This document shows, one piece after another, positions 41,927 through 49,830 of a DNA stretch of 64,000 nt. Position 1 is the first letter of the stretch. Each line of letters opens with the position of its first letter. A program made the translations under genes and the position numbers. Origin of the DNA: Colivivens sp963640465 (GTDB taxonomy: Bacteria > Bacteroidota > Bacteroidia > Bacteroidales > Bacteroidaceae); the NCBI GenBank assembly GCA_963640465.1, contig CAVHYP010000003.1, forward strand, positions 23,248 through 87,247. Direction: 5' to 3'. Below the pieces are notes generated by a model that worked only from the letters and a program-made list of their open reading frames with translations, made no database searches and was not told the DNA's origin.

Positions 41927-43828
41927 CTATATTCTCACGTTTATTCCTCCGAACACCGTGGCTCGTGGCATTGGGTAGCCAAGGTTTATCTCGTATTTCT
42001 GCGCCAGTAGGTTCTCTCCGCGCACCCATAGTCCAAACCGTGGCGACAGACTGAAGGCTGCTCTCACGTTCCAGAGCACAAAACTCTCTTTGGTTATGGG
42101 CGACACTGAGGTGTATAGTCCCGCTACATACTCAATGCCTGATGACACCATCCAATGCCCTTTGGAGAAATTGGCACCCGCATAAAGCTTGTTCTCAGGT
42201 GCGGCTACCACTGGGTTGGTCATGTGCAACAGACTGTAGTTTGTCTCTATGGACCATGTCTTATTAATGTTATATTGGATCTGTGCCTCCACTCCAGAGT
42301 TGTATATCCTGCCTGTGTTGACGTTGAGCGGCGTGGCTCCACCAGTGCGCACTGTCGCTATAAGGTTTTTGCCGTCTATATAGAAAAGGTTCAGTTCGTA
42401 GCGCAAGCGTCCGCCAAGCAGATGTTGCGAAAACGCTAGTTCGTAGTTCCACATGCTCTCGGGTTCAAGGTCGGGGTTGTGCGGCGTAAACATGTACATC
42501 TCCCGTAGGGTAGGATAGCGGAAGCCCTTGCTCGCCGAGAGTTTTAGTGTGAATGAGTGTGGCAACCGTAGCGACAGCCCTGTCTTGGGTATCCATTCTG
42601 TGCCAACTTCGGAATGTCTGTCGGCACGCAGTCCAGCATTGAACGTAAGTCCTGTGGTTATGTCTTGGCGGAAATCGACATATCCAGCCAACTCGTTCGC
42701 CGTCTTGTCTACAAGCTGGTCACTTTCGCCCGTCCGTCCGCCCTCTACATAGCGGTTGTAGGCATTGCCGCCAAACGCAAACCAGTCGGCGCCGACGGTG
42801 AGGCGATTGCCACGAAACAATTGCATGGTCTGATACAAAGACACGCCAGCCATGTCGTCGTGGGAGTCGTAGCGGTAGGCTTTGGGCTTGCTTTGGCCGT
42901 TGGGTGAGTAGCCGTCATTAATCCAGTGGTTACCCCAATTGTAGAACACGCTCATTGAACCGGATGTGCATTTGTGGTTGTTTTTTACTGCCACCGAGGC
43001 CATGCCACGCGTCACTTTTTGGTCGGCATCGGCCAATGGCGAGCTTACACTGCCTGGCTGTGAAGCATTGAAGTGGGTCATTTCAATGTTGGCACTGATG
43101 CTCCAAGTCCGTGACAGACGGTAGCCTACCTTTGCATAGCCGTCAAACTTGTCGAAATCCATGTCGCTGCGGTGACCGTCGGTGTGGCCGTAAGAGCCAG
43201 AGATGACCGACGAGAAACGTCCCTTGTTCACTTGGTTGTTCAATTCGGCCTCAATGGTGTTGTATGAACCATATCCTGCATGTAGCATGGTCTTCACACC
43301 ATCGTGCGGCAAACCCCGTGTGACAATGTTCACTACGCCTCCCATTGCGTTGGAACCATAGATGGTGGATGCAGGGCCGCGTAACACTTCCACGCGTTCA
43401 GCCATTGACGATTGGTAGGCATCGGATATGGGATGGCCCATGAGACCCATGTATTGTGGTTGCCCGTCAATGAGTACCAACAGTCTTCCCGAACTGCCTC
43501 CTAGGCCTCGCAGTGAAATGTTACCTGCAGCGCCTCCCGACACGCCATAACCCATCACTCCGCGCGATGTGGCGAAGAGACCAGGTACCTGTTCTGTCAA
43601 TGTGGGCAACAATGATGGCTGCATCGACTGCTCAATGGTGCGCCTACTGACGACCGATACCGTCTGCGACAAATGCCGTGCGTTCATCTCGCCGCGCGTT
43701 CCAGTGACGACTATCTCGTCAATCTCCTTTGGCTGTGTGTCCAAAACAGAGTCGCGCTGTTGCTGCGCTGTGCCATCAAGTGTGAAAAGCAACGATGTGG
43801 CCAACATTACAAATGGTTTTCCCCTCAT
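41927..43828 (-). CDS. BtuB-like TonB-dependent outer-membrane receptor
   Basis: 633-residue ligand-gated channel that takes up a chelate, probably iron- or cobalamin-type, across the outer membrane with TonB energy. Seen: signal peptide (MRGKPFVMLATSLLFTLDGTAQ), TonB-box region EIDEIVVTGTRGEMN, plug domain with ISLRGLGGSSGRLLVLIDG and ERVEVLRGPASTIYGSNAMGG in part, and a 22-strand barrel ending RATVFGGINVRI. It is not a SusC-type receptor: no CarboxypepD-like N-terminal domain and no SusD gene nearby. No riboswitch or Fur-like site was recognised upstream. It lies 103 bases after gldH on the same strand. Confidence 0.92.
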   Translation of the reverse strand: MRGKPFVMLATSLLFTLDGTAQQQRDSVLDTQPKEIDEIVVTGTRGEMNARHLSQTVSVVSRRTIEQSMQPSLLPTLTEQVPGLFATSRGVMGYGVSGGAAGNISLRGLGGSSGRLLVLIDGQPQYMGLMGHPISDAYQSSMAERVEVLRGPASTIYGSNAMGGVVNIVTRGLPHDGVKTMLHAGYGSYNTIEAELNNQVNKGRFSSVISGSYGHTDGHRSDMDFDKFDGYAKVGYRLSRTWSISANIEMTHFNASQPGSVSSPLADADQKVTRGMASVAVKNNHKCTSGSMSVFYNWGNHWINDGYSPNGQSKPKAYRYDSHDDMAGVSLYQTMQLFRGNRLTVGADWFAFGGNAYNRYVEGGRTGESDQLVDKTANELAGYVDFRQDITTGLTFNAGLRADRHSEVGTEWIPKTGLSLRLPHSFTLKLSASKGFRYPTLREMYMFTPHNPDLEPESMWNYELAFSQHLLGGRLRYELNLFYIDGKNLIATVRTGGATPLNVNTGRIYNSGVEAQIQYNINKTWSIETNYSLLHMTNPVVAAPENKLYAGANFSKGHWMVSSGIEYVAGLYTSVSPITKESFVLWNVRAAFSLSPRFGLWVRGENLLAQKYEINLGYPMPRATVFGGINVRI

Positions 43829-43931
43829 GCTACTTAGTCTTATGCTTGTTCTTTTTGTTGCTTCTTATTTACTTTCATCTTGCCTTCGTGCGGTAAAAGT
43901 TTGTTTGTTGTTCTGTATTCGTTCGAGTCTT

Positions 43932-44432
43932 CTACTGCACTTCCAGTTTGAGTCCGACGCTGCTGATCCCTTTTATGGTATTGGGTTTCATTATGTGGCA
44001 GATCCTGTAGGCGTATGTGAACCCTGAGTCTACGTGGATTGTCGGTGCGTCCTTCGTGACGGTGGCGTAGGGAAATCCTTTGCCGTTGTTGTTGCCGTCA
44101 GTGTCATAGATGCTAATTTTTAGTGTATCGTAGCTGATTTCTTTGTCTTCGCACATGAGGGCGGCTGTCACGTAGAGGTCTTTGTATTCGTAGGCGTCGG
44201 TTGACCTTATGCCTATACATGCCTTCAGATCCGCGCTGCTTGTGGCTTTGGGCAGACTGAAGGTCACTGTGTCTTCTGATGCCCAACCATTTGTCTTTAC
44301 ATCTTTGAACTCGTTGAGTATCGTGCCGTTATGGCATGATGCGAGGGCGGCAAGGACAAGAACCAGCAAGAGGATTGCTGCATTGCGTTTGGTGGACTTC
44401 CTACTAATGGTTTTCTTGCTGCTTTGGACCAT
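43932..44432 (-). CDS. gldH: GldH-family lipoprotein
   Basis: 166-residue predicted outer-membrane or periplasmic lipoprotein. Seen: positively charged start (MVQSSKKTISRKSTKRN), hydrophobic stretch and lipobox LAALASC (Cys about 33), then the GldH core with FKDVKTNGWASEDTVTF and IRSTDAYEYKDLYV. GldH was named for gliding motility in Flavobacterium, but homologues occur in non-gliding Bacteroidales, where the function is unclear. It overlaps the 3' end of ricT by 29 bases, so the two are cotranscribed. Confidence 0.85.
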   Translation of the reverse strand: MVQSSKKTISRKSTKRNAAILLLVLVLAALASCHNGTILNEFKDVKTNGWASEDTVTFSLPKATSSADLKACIGIRSTDAYEYKDLYVTAALMCEDKEISYDTLKISIYDTDGNNNGKGFPYATVTKDAPTIHVDSGFTYAYRICHIMKPNTIKGISSVGLKLEVQ

Positions 44433-45522
44433 TGTTCCCCTTGTGTTTCTTCTTGCGCTTTCTCTTGGAATTGTCGAACCTGTTGATGTTGTCTTGGCTG
44501 AGCAGGTCGACTGCGTGGTCTTCCTTCACTTCCTCTGCATCGCTCAATGTAGCAGGTTTCTTTCCTTCCTTGTTCATACTGATGATTTCGAATGCGCGCT
44601 TCGCCGGGATGGTCACTTCTCTCACGAGCATTCGCTTGTCGGTGGAGTAGGTGATTTCCTTGGCTAGGATGTCAGACTTGAAGTAATAGTAGTCGCAGTC
44701 TTTTGTCTGCAGCACGATTTCGCGTGACGGCAGGTCTTTCAGTGCTTCCACATATTGGTCGACTTCGTAGTTCATGCAGCACTTTAGTTTTGCGCATTGA
44801 CCAGCCAGTTTCTGTGGGTTGAGTGAGATGTCCTGGAAACGTGCTGCGCTGGTTGAGACACTGACGAACCGTGTCATCCATGTGGCACAACAGAGTTCGC
44901 GTCCGCATGGTCCGATTCCGCCGATGCGTCCGGCTTCCTGGCGTGCGCCTATCTGCTTCATCTCTATACGTACTCTGAACCGCTCTGCGAGTACCTTTAT
45001 CAGTTGTCGGAAGTCGACGCGATCGTCGGCAATGTAGTAGAAGATTGCCTTGTTACCGTCGCCTTGATACTCCACGTCGCCGATTTTCATCTGCAATCCC
45101 AGGTTTTTGGCTATCTGACGTGACTCAATCATGGTATCGTGTTCGCATGACTTTGCCTCGTTGTATTTGTCCATGTCCACTGGGCGTGCCTTCCTGTATA
45201 TTCTCTTGAACTCGGTGCCGGGACGCAGGTTTGCCTTCTTTATCTGGAGTGCAACGAGTCTGCCAGTCATGGTAACCGTTCCAATGTCGTGTCCGGGATT
45301 AGCCTCTACTGCCACGATGTCGCCTTTCTCGAGTTGCAGGTTGTTTGAGTTTATGAAATAGCCTTTGCGTGGGGGCTTGAATTGCACCTCCACCAGGTTG
45401 GTTGCCTTGTCGTTGTCGGGCAGGTCAGCCAGCCAGTCATATGTGTTTAGTTTGTCGGTGTGCTTGTTGCAGCCTTTTTGGCAAAGCCCGCAGCAACCGT
45501 TGCCTACTTTGAATTCGTTCAT
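44404..45522 (-). CDS. ricT: RicT/YaaT (PSP1-domain) protein
   Basis: 372 residues with the PSP1 domain. Seen: three cysteine clusters, CCGLCQKGCNKH near the N-terminus, GGIGPCGRELCCATW in the middle and CAKLKCCMNYE after it, matching the iron-sulfur-binding cysteines of Bacillus RicT. The C-terminal tail is lysine-rich (KRKRKKKHKGNNG). In Bacillus the Ric proteins affect RNA processing; in Bacteroidota the role is untested and RicA/RicF partners are not present here. The start lies after a TAACTTTG -7 box, and gldH overlaps its end. Confidence 0.9.
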   Translation of the reverse strand: MNEFKVGNGCCGLCQKGCNKHTDKLNTYDWLADLPDNDKATNLVEVQFKPPRKGYFINSNNLQLEKGDIVAVEANPGHDIGTVTMTGRLVALQIKKANLRPGTEFKRIYRKARPVDMDKYNEAKSCEHDTMIESRQIAKNLGLQMKIGDVEYQGDGNKAIFYYIADDRVDFRQLIKVLAERFRVRIEMKQIGARQEAGRIGGIGPCGRELCCATWMTRFVSVSTSAARFQDISLNPQKLAGQCAKLKCCMNYEVDQYVEALKDLPSREIVLQTKDCDYYYFKSDILAKEITYSTDKRMLVREVTIPAKRAFEIISMNKEGKKPATLSDAEEVKEDHAVDLLSQDNINRFDNSKRKRKKKHKGNNGPKQQENH

Positions 45523-45552
45523 ACGCTTATGTGCATATTATGCTTTGAGATG

Positions 45553-45560
45553 CAAAGTTA
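45553..45560 (-). promoter_or_regulatory. -7 promoter element of ricT-gldH
   Basis: TAACTTTG on the minus strand, 30 bases before the ricT ATG; no clear -33 box. Confidence 0.5.
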
Positions 45561-45635
45561 CGGCAAAAAAACGAGATATAAAAATTGTTCGTTACAAATT
45601 TGCAGAACAAGCCTAAAGACTATGCTCTGTCTTCC

Positions 45636-45680
45636 TCTGTTTTAACGCTCTCATTGGGTCAGCGCTTTTGCCTGTTTTTA
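45636..45680 (+). repeat. Possible remnant of the palindromic element
   Basis: gttttaacgctctcattggg is followed by tcagcgctttt; the order resembles GCTTTAACGCTCTCGTAGAG and its continuation in copy 2, but the hairpin is lost. Weak similarity. Confidence 0.3.
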
Positions 45681-45748
45681 TTGTGTCGGTCTTCTGGTCT
45701 GCGAACTTGATTTCTCTGGTCGGTGGAACAAGACTTGGCTAAGGAAAA

Positions 45749-45795
45749 ATTTTTTCTAGTTAGGGAACAAAATTTTTCTAGTCAGGGAACAAAAA
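45749..45795. repeat. CTCTGACTAGG-type hairpin repeat, two variant units
   Basis: attttttctagttagggaac and atttttctagtcagggaac, period about 23, lie in the spacer before dsbD. These are variants of the core at 3929 with ctag(t/c)...ag in place of ctctgactag. Confidence 0.5.
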
Positions 45796-45968
45796 TTATC
45801 CAGCCAGCGGACTCGAGTCTTTCTGCTGAGAGGACTTGCTTCATGTCCTAAGAAAATTATGTTTGATGTAAGATTGCGAAACCTTTGGCTATGAATGGCA
45901 GACAATCCGTTTTATGATGAATTTTGGGGTTAAATTTGCCTTAAATGATGGATTGACCTTTTGAATGT

Positions 45969-45999
45969 ATTGTCGTGTCAGGATTTTATAGTAAATTTG
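45969..45999 (+). promoter_or_regulatory. Promoter of dsbD
   Basis: ATTG (one mismatch to TTTG) at 45969-45972, 19 bases, TAAATTTG at 45992-45999, 27 bases before the ATG. Confidence 0.6.
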
Positions 46000-46026
46000 T
46001 GGTCTGAAATTAACTGACAGAATATT

Positions 46027-48066
46027 ATGAACAAACTAAAACTTACTCTTGCCCTGACTCTGTTTGCCGTCGTGGGTCTTGTGAATGCTCAGATGCCTAC
46101 GCCGGTCCAGGTGAAGACTCAGTTCAAGGAAGTCTCTCCCACTGAAGCGGAGATTACTTTCTCGGCTTCGATTCAGTCGGGCTGGCACATGTATTCAACG
46201 AATGTTGTTGAGTACGGACCTACTCCAACGACGATTACCGTCGAGAAGGTCAGTGGCGCAAAGCTGGACGGAGCTTTGGCTCCAAAGACATCGCCTATAA
46301 AAAAATATGAGGAGATGTTCGATGCAGACGTGTATTACTTTGAGAATTCCGCCACTTTCATTCAGAAGGTGAAACTCGAAGGCGGCAAGTATCATATCGA
46401 GGGTTACCTTGAATATGGCGCATGCAACGACAAGAATTGCACCCCTCCGACGAAGGTTGATTTTACTTTCGATGGGGAAGCAAAGGCTGCTGCCAAGGAT
46501 AAAAAAAAAGATGAGGATCCTGTAGCTGAGGAGAAGGCGGAGACGGAACCGGTAGAGGAGGCTGCTGATGTTTCTGACTCTTCGGCTGTTGTTGCCGACA
46601 CGGCTTCTATGGCTGGGATTGTTGAAGGTGACGACGATTTGTGGGCTCCGGTTGTTGACCAACTCAAGGCTTTTGAGAATAAGACTGCAGAGAACAATAC
46701 GCTGTGGCACATCTTCGTGCTCGGACTTCTGGGCGGACTTGTCGCCTTGGTCACCCCATGTGTATGGCCAATCATACCGATGACGGTAAGTTTCTTTCTA
46801 AAACGCTCGGGCGACAAGCACCAGGGTATTCGTGATGCAATCATCTACGGATTGTCCATTGTGGTGATTTATCTTGCTCTTGGACTTATCGTAACTGCAC
46901 TGTTCGGTGCAAGTGCTCTCAATGCATTGTCTACCAATGCGATATTCAATATATTCTTCTTCTTGATGTTGGTGGCGTTTGCTGCTTCATTTTTCGGGGC
47001 GTTTGAATTGCAGCTGCCATCTTCATGGAGTAATGCGGTCGACAGCAAGGCAGAAAAGACCGGCGGACTGATTGGCATTTTCCTTATGGCATTCACCCTT
47101 ACGCTGGTCAGCTTCTCATGCACCGGTCCAATCATTGGTTTCCTGCTCGTGGAAGTTTCAATATCTGGTGATATCCTTTCGCCTGCTGTCGGAATGTTTG
47201 GCTTTGCCATTGCGCTGGCACTACCTTTTACTATCTTCGCCATCTTCCCAAGCTGGCTCAAGTCGATGCCAAAGAGCGGCGGTTGGATGAATACGGTGAA
47301 AGTGGTGCTCGGATTTATCGAACTGGCTTTCGCATTGAAGTTCCTTTCAGTTGCCGACCTTGCTTACGGATGGCATTTGCTCGATCGTGAAACTTTCCTG
47401 GCCTTGTGGATTGGACTTGCAGTGTGTCTTGCCCTTTATCTCTTTGGCTTGATAAAGTTCCCTCACGATGATGCTGACGAACGTAACATTAGTGTTACTC
47501 GTTTCTTCCTTGGACTTATTTCCCTGGCATTCGCCATTTATATGGTTCCTGGTTTGTGGGGCGCTCCGCTGAAAGCCGTAAGTGCGTTCTCTCCTCCAAT
47601 GTCAACTCAGGATTTCAATCTCCAGTCATCGGAAGTGAAGGTGAGGGCAAACGACTATGAAACAGGAATGCAAATTGCGAAGGCTGAAGGTAAGCCCGTA
47701 ATCATCGACTTCACAGGTTTTGGCTGTGTGAACTGTAGAAAGATGGAGGCTGCCGTGTGGACTGACGCAGAGGTGTCCGACATCCTGTCGAACGATTATG
47801 TACTCATCCAGCTTTTCGTTGACGACAAGACTCCGCTTTCAAGCACGCAGGTTGTGAAGGTGAACGGACAGGACCAGAAACTTCGCACCGTAGGCGACAA
47901 GTGGAGCTATTTGCAGAGCAGTAAGTTTGGTGCCAATGCTCAGCCGTTCTATGTCCTGCTCGACAATGAAGGCAATCCGCTTGCAGCAAGCTACTCGTTC
48001 GATGACAATGTGGAACATTACAAATCATTCCTCAAGTCGGGACTTGATGCTTACAGAAACAAATAA
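46027..48066 (+). CDS. dsbD: Thiol:disulfide interchange protein DsbD
   Basis: Membrane protein that carries electrons from cytoplasmic thioredoxin to periplasmic thiols. 679 residues. Seen: signal sequence (MNKLKLTLALTLFAVVGLVNAQ), N-terminal DsbD-alpha-like domain (to about 150, with GACNDKNCTPPTKVDF holding two cysteines), an acidic linker (155-205), about eight helices with the paired cysteines VTPCVWPIIPMT and SFSCTGPIIGF, and a C-terminal thioredoxin domain with GFGCVNCRKME (CVNC near 567). All three redox pairs are present. It has its own promoter and precedes the DUF3467 gene by 64 bases. Confidence 0.94.
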   Translation: MNKLKLTLALTLFAVVGLVNAQMPTPVQVKTQFKEVSPTEAEITFSASIQSGWHMYSTNVVEYGPTPTTITVEKVSGAKLDGALAPKTSPIKKYEEMFDADVYYFENSATFIQKVKLEGGKYHIEGYLEYGACNDKNCTPPTKVDFTFDGEAKAAAKDKKKDEDPVAEEKAETEPVEEAADVSDSSAVVADTASMAGIVEGDDDLWAPVVDQLKAFENKTAENNTLWHIFVLGLLGGLVALVTPCVWPIIPMTVSFFLKRSGDKHQGIRDAIIYGLSIVVIYLALGLIVTALFGASALNALSTNAIFNIFFFLMLVAFAASFFGAFELQLPSSWSNAVDSKAEKTGGLIGIFLMAFTLTLVSFSCTGPIIGFLLVEVSISGDILSPAVGMFGFAIALALPFTIFAIFPSWLKSMPKSGGWMNTVKVVLGFIELAFALKFLSVADLAYGWHLLDRETFLALWIGLAVCLALYLFGLIKFPHDDADERNISVTRFFLGLISLAFAIYMVPGLWGAPLKAVSAFSPPMSTQDFNLQSSEVKVRANDYETGMQIAKAEGKPVIIDFTGFGCVNCRKMEAAVWTDAEVSDILSNDYVLIQLFVDDKTPLSSTQVVKVNGQDQKLRTVGDKWSYLQSSKFGANAQPFYVLLDNEGNPLAASYSFDDNVEHYKSFLKSGLDAYRNK

Positions 48067-48084
48067 AAACGGGAGCGCGATACA

Positions 48085-48115
48085 CCTTATTATATATACG
48101 CGCGCGCAAGGACTC
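48085..48115. repeat. TTATTATATATACGCGCG motif, copy 2
   Basis: ccttattatatatacgcgcg followed by cgcaaggactc, closely matching 40840-40872. It lies just before the DUF3467 gene. Confidence 0.6.
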
Positions 48116-48130
48116 ATTAAACAATAAAAT

Positions 48131-48451
48131 ATGGATAACGAAAACAAGAACAACGATGGCCAGATCCAATTGGAACTGAAGCCAGAAACAGCAGAGGGCA
48201 GGTATGCCAACTTTGCGATTGTAGCCAGCGCAACTTCGGAATTCGTCATTGATTTCGCTTCATTGCTTCCTGGTATGCCGAAGGCATCAGTGCTTTCACG
48301 AATCATTATGGCTCCGGAGCATGCAAAGCGTTTACTGTTTGCCCTGCAGCAAAGAGTCGAAGACTATGAAACTCTGTATGGAAAGATTGAATTGAAGAAG
48401 CCGGCTCAGCGCGGTTCGACAATCGCACCATTCGGAACGGGTGAGGCATAA
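48131..48451 (+). CDS. DUF3467-domain protein
   Basis: 106 residues. Seen: GRYANFAIVASATSEFVIDFASLLPGMPKASVLSRIIMAPEHAKRLLFAL in outline (for example FVIDFASLLPGMPKA and MAPEHAKRLLFAL), the DUF3467 core. The function is unknown. In many Bacteroidota the gene sits after rpoC and before rpsL; here dsbD, not rpoC, precedes it. A terminator-like hairpin follows its stop. Confidence 0.88.
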   Translation: MDNENKNNDGQIQLELKPETAEGRYANFAIVASATSEFVIDFASLLPGMPKASVLSRIIMAPEHAKRLLFALQQRVEDYETLYGKIELKKPAQRGSTIAPFGTGEA

Positions 48452-48490
48452 ACTGAAGCTGTAACCAATGCGGAACATAGGATACGCAGG

Positions 48491-48566
48491 AGCCGGACGA
48501 GTCGGAGTGTGACTTTGTCCGGCTTCGGTGTCATGACCGATGCCTCTTTTTCGGTGAGTTCCCCAT
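48491..48566 (+). terminator. Terminator region after the DUF3467 gene
   Basis: AGCCGGAC (48491-48498) pairs with GTCCGGCT (48517-48524), then a small CGGT/ACCG helix and CTCTTTTT at about 48543-48550. This separates the gene from the rpsL promoter. Confidence 0.55.
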
Positions 48567-48670
48567 ACGAATAAGGCGGATAAAATGAAAATGTAAGTAG
48601 TAAACATCGAAAATCTGTACTTTAACTGATAAAAAGTGAGAAAGATAAGTGCTGTCTAAAAGAATTTTAC

Positions 48671-48678
48671 TAACTTTG
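48671..48678 (+). promoter_or_regulatory. -7 promoter element of the rpsL operon
   Basis: TAACTTTG, 127 bases before the rpsL ATG. It implies an untranslated leader of about 120 bases. The -33 position has no TTTG. Confidence 0.6.
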
Positions 48679-48701
48679 CACCGCTTTTTGGACTATTGTG
48701 C

Positions 48702-48760
48702 CCGGACTTCTACGTGTCCGGCGCGAGTTTGAAGCGTGTCTGGACGAAAGGACAGACGAA
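48702..48760 (+). promoter_or_regulatory. Structured leader of the rpsL operon
   Basis: Two hairpins are possible: CCGGAC (48702-48707) with GTCCGG (48716-48721), and GTCTG (48738-48742) with CAGAC (48753-48757). A role in autoregulation is a guess from position. Confidence 0.4.
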
Positions 48761-48805
48761 GGACAATGTATAACAAAACAAATAATATAATAAAATTAAA
48801 ACAAA

Positions 48806-49186
48806 ATGCCTACTATTCAACAACTAGTAAGAAAAGGTAGAAGAGTATTGGTTGACAAGAGCAAGTCGCCAGCTTTGGACTCATGCCCACAGCGTCGTGG
48901 TGTTTGCGTACGTGTCTACACAACAACTCCGAAGAAACCTAACTCAGCAATGCGTAAAGTAGCACGTGTTCGCTTGACAAACAAGAAAGAAGTTAACTCC
49001 TACATTCCAGGAGAAGGTCACAATCTGCAGGAACACTCAATCGTTCTTGTTCGTGGTGGTCGTGTAAAGGACCTTCCAGGTGTACGTTACCACATCATCC
49101 GTGGTGCACTCGATACAGCTGGGGTTGAAAGCCGTACACAGCGCCGCTCTAAGTATGGAGCAAAGCGTCCAAAAGCTAAGAAGTAA
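48806..49186 (+). CDS. rpsL: 30S ribosomal protein S12
   Basis: Decoding-centre protein, 126 residues. Seen: TTPKKPNSAMRKVARVRLT and VRGGRVKDLPGVRYH. Lys43 and Lys88 (E. coli-like numbering holds) are the wild-type residues whose changes give streptomycin resistance. First gene of the str operon, followed by rpsG and fusA; tuf is not in the expected place, and the S10 genes come directly after fusA. Confidence 0.98.
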   Translation: MPTIQQLVRKGRRVLVDKSKSPALDSCPQRRGVCVRVYTTTPKKPNSAMRKVARVRLTNKKEVNSYIPGEGHNLQEHSIVLVRGGRVKDLPGVRYHIIRGALDTAGVESRTQRRSKYGAKRPKAKK

Positions 49187-49308
49187 AACAAAAGGAAGTT
49201 CAAATCAGTTGGTTTGATGGACGCTAAGAAGGTTGAGTAAATGTTCAAGTGAGAACATTGAAGTAACACAATTTGCAACCTCAGACTAAAATTCAAACAA
49301 ACAAAGCA

Positions 49309-49785
49309 ATGAGAAAAGCTAAACCAAAGAAACGTGTTATTCTGCCAGATCCAGTGTATGGAGACGTAAAGGTGACAAAGTTTGTAAACCACCTTATGTA
49401 TGACGGAAAGAAAAGTATCGCATATTCAATCTTCTACAATGCCCTCTCAATCGTAGAGAACAAGATGAAGGATGGAGAGAATGCTCCAATCGAAGTATGG
49501 AAGAAGGCTCTTGACAATATCACTCCACAGGTGGAGGTGAAGTCACGCCGTATCGGTGGTGCTACATTCCAGGTTCCGACAGAAATTCGTCCTGACAGAA
49601 AAGAGGCAATCTCAATGAAGAACATGATTTCTTTCGCACGCAAGCGTTCGGGCAAGAACATGGCAGAGAAGCTCTCTGCGGAAATCATGGATGCATTCAA
49701 TGAGCAGGGTGGCGCATTCAAACGTAAGGAAGACATGCATCGCATGGCTGAGGCTAACCGTGCATTCGCACATTTCAGATTCTGA
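49309..49785 (+). CDS. rpsG: 30S ribosomal protein S7
   Basis: 158 residues; organises the 3' head of 16S rRNA. The start at 49309 (MRKAKPKKRVILPDPVYG) is chosen because the family begins there; an upstream ATG at 49273 adds 12 unrelated residues. Seen: KFVNHLMYDGKKSIAY, VEVKSRRIGGATFQVP and ANRAFAHFRF. Confidence 0.98.
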   Translation: MRKAKPKKRVILPDPVYGDVKVTKFVNHLMYDGKKSIAYSIFYNALSIVENKMKDGENAPIEVWKKALDNITPQVEVKSRRIGGATFQVPTEIRPDRKEAISMKNMISFARKRSGKNMAEKLSAEIMDAFNEQGGAFKRKEDMHRMAEANRAFAHFRF

Positions 49786-49830
49786 AATTAGATATTAAGG
49801 TAAAAAGGTTATTAGGAAAAGAGAAGATTT

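Noticed and set aside
37903..43828. Polysaccharide utilisation locus
   Set aside because: The receptor lacks the SusC-type N-terminal domain, and there is no SusD, sensor or second glycosidase.
43829..43931. Cobalamin riboswitch upstream of the BtuB-like receptor
   Set aside because: The 103-base space after gldH is too short and none of the conserved cobalamin-box sequences is visible.
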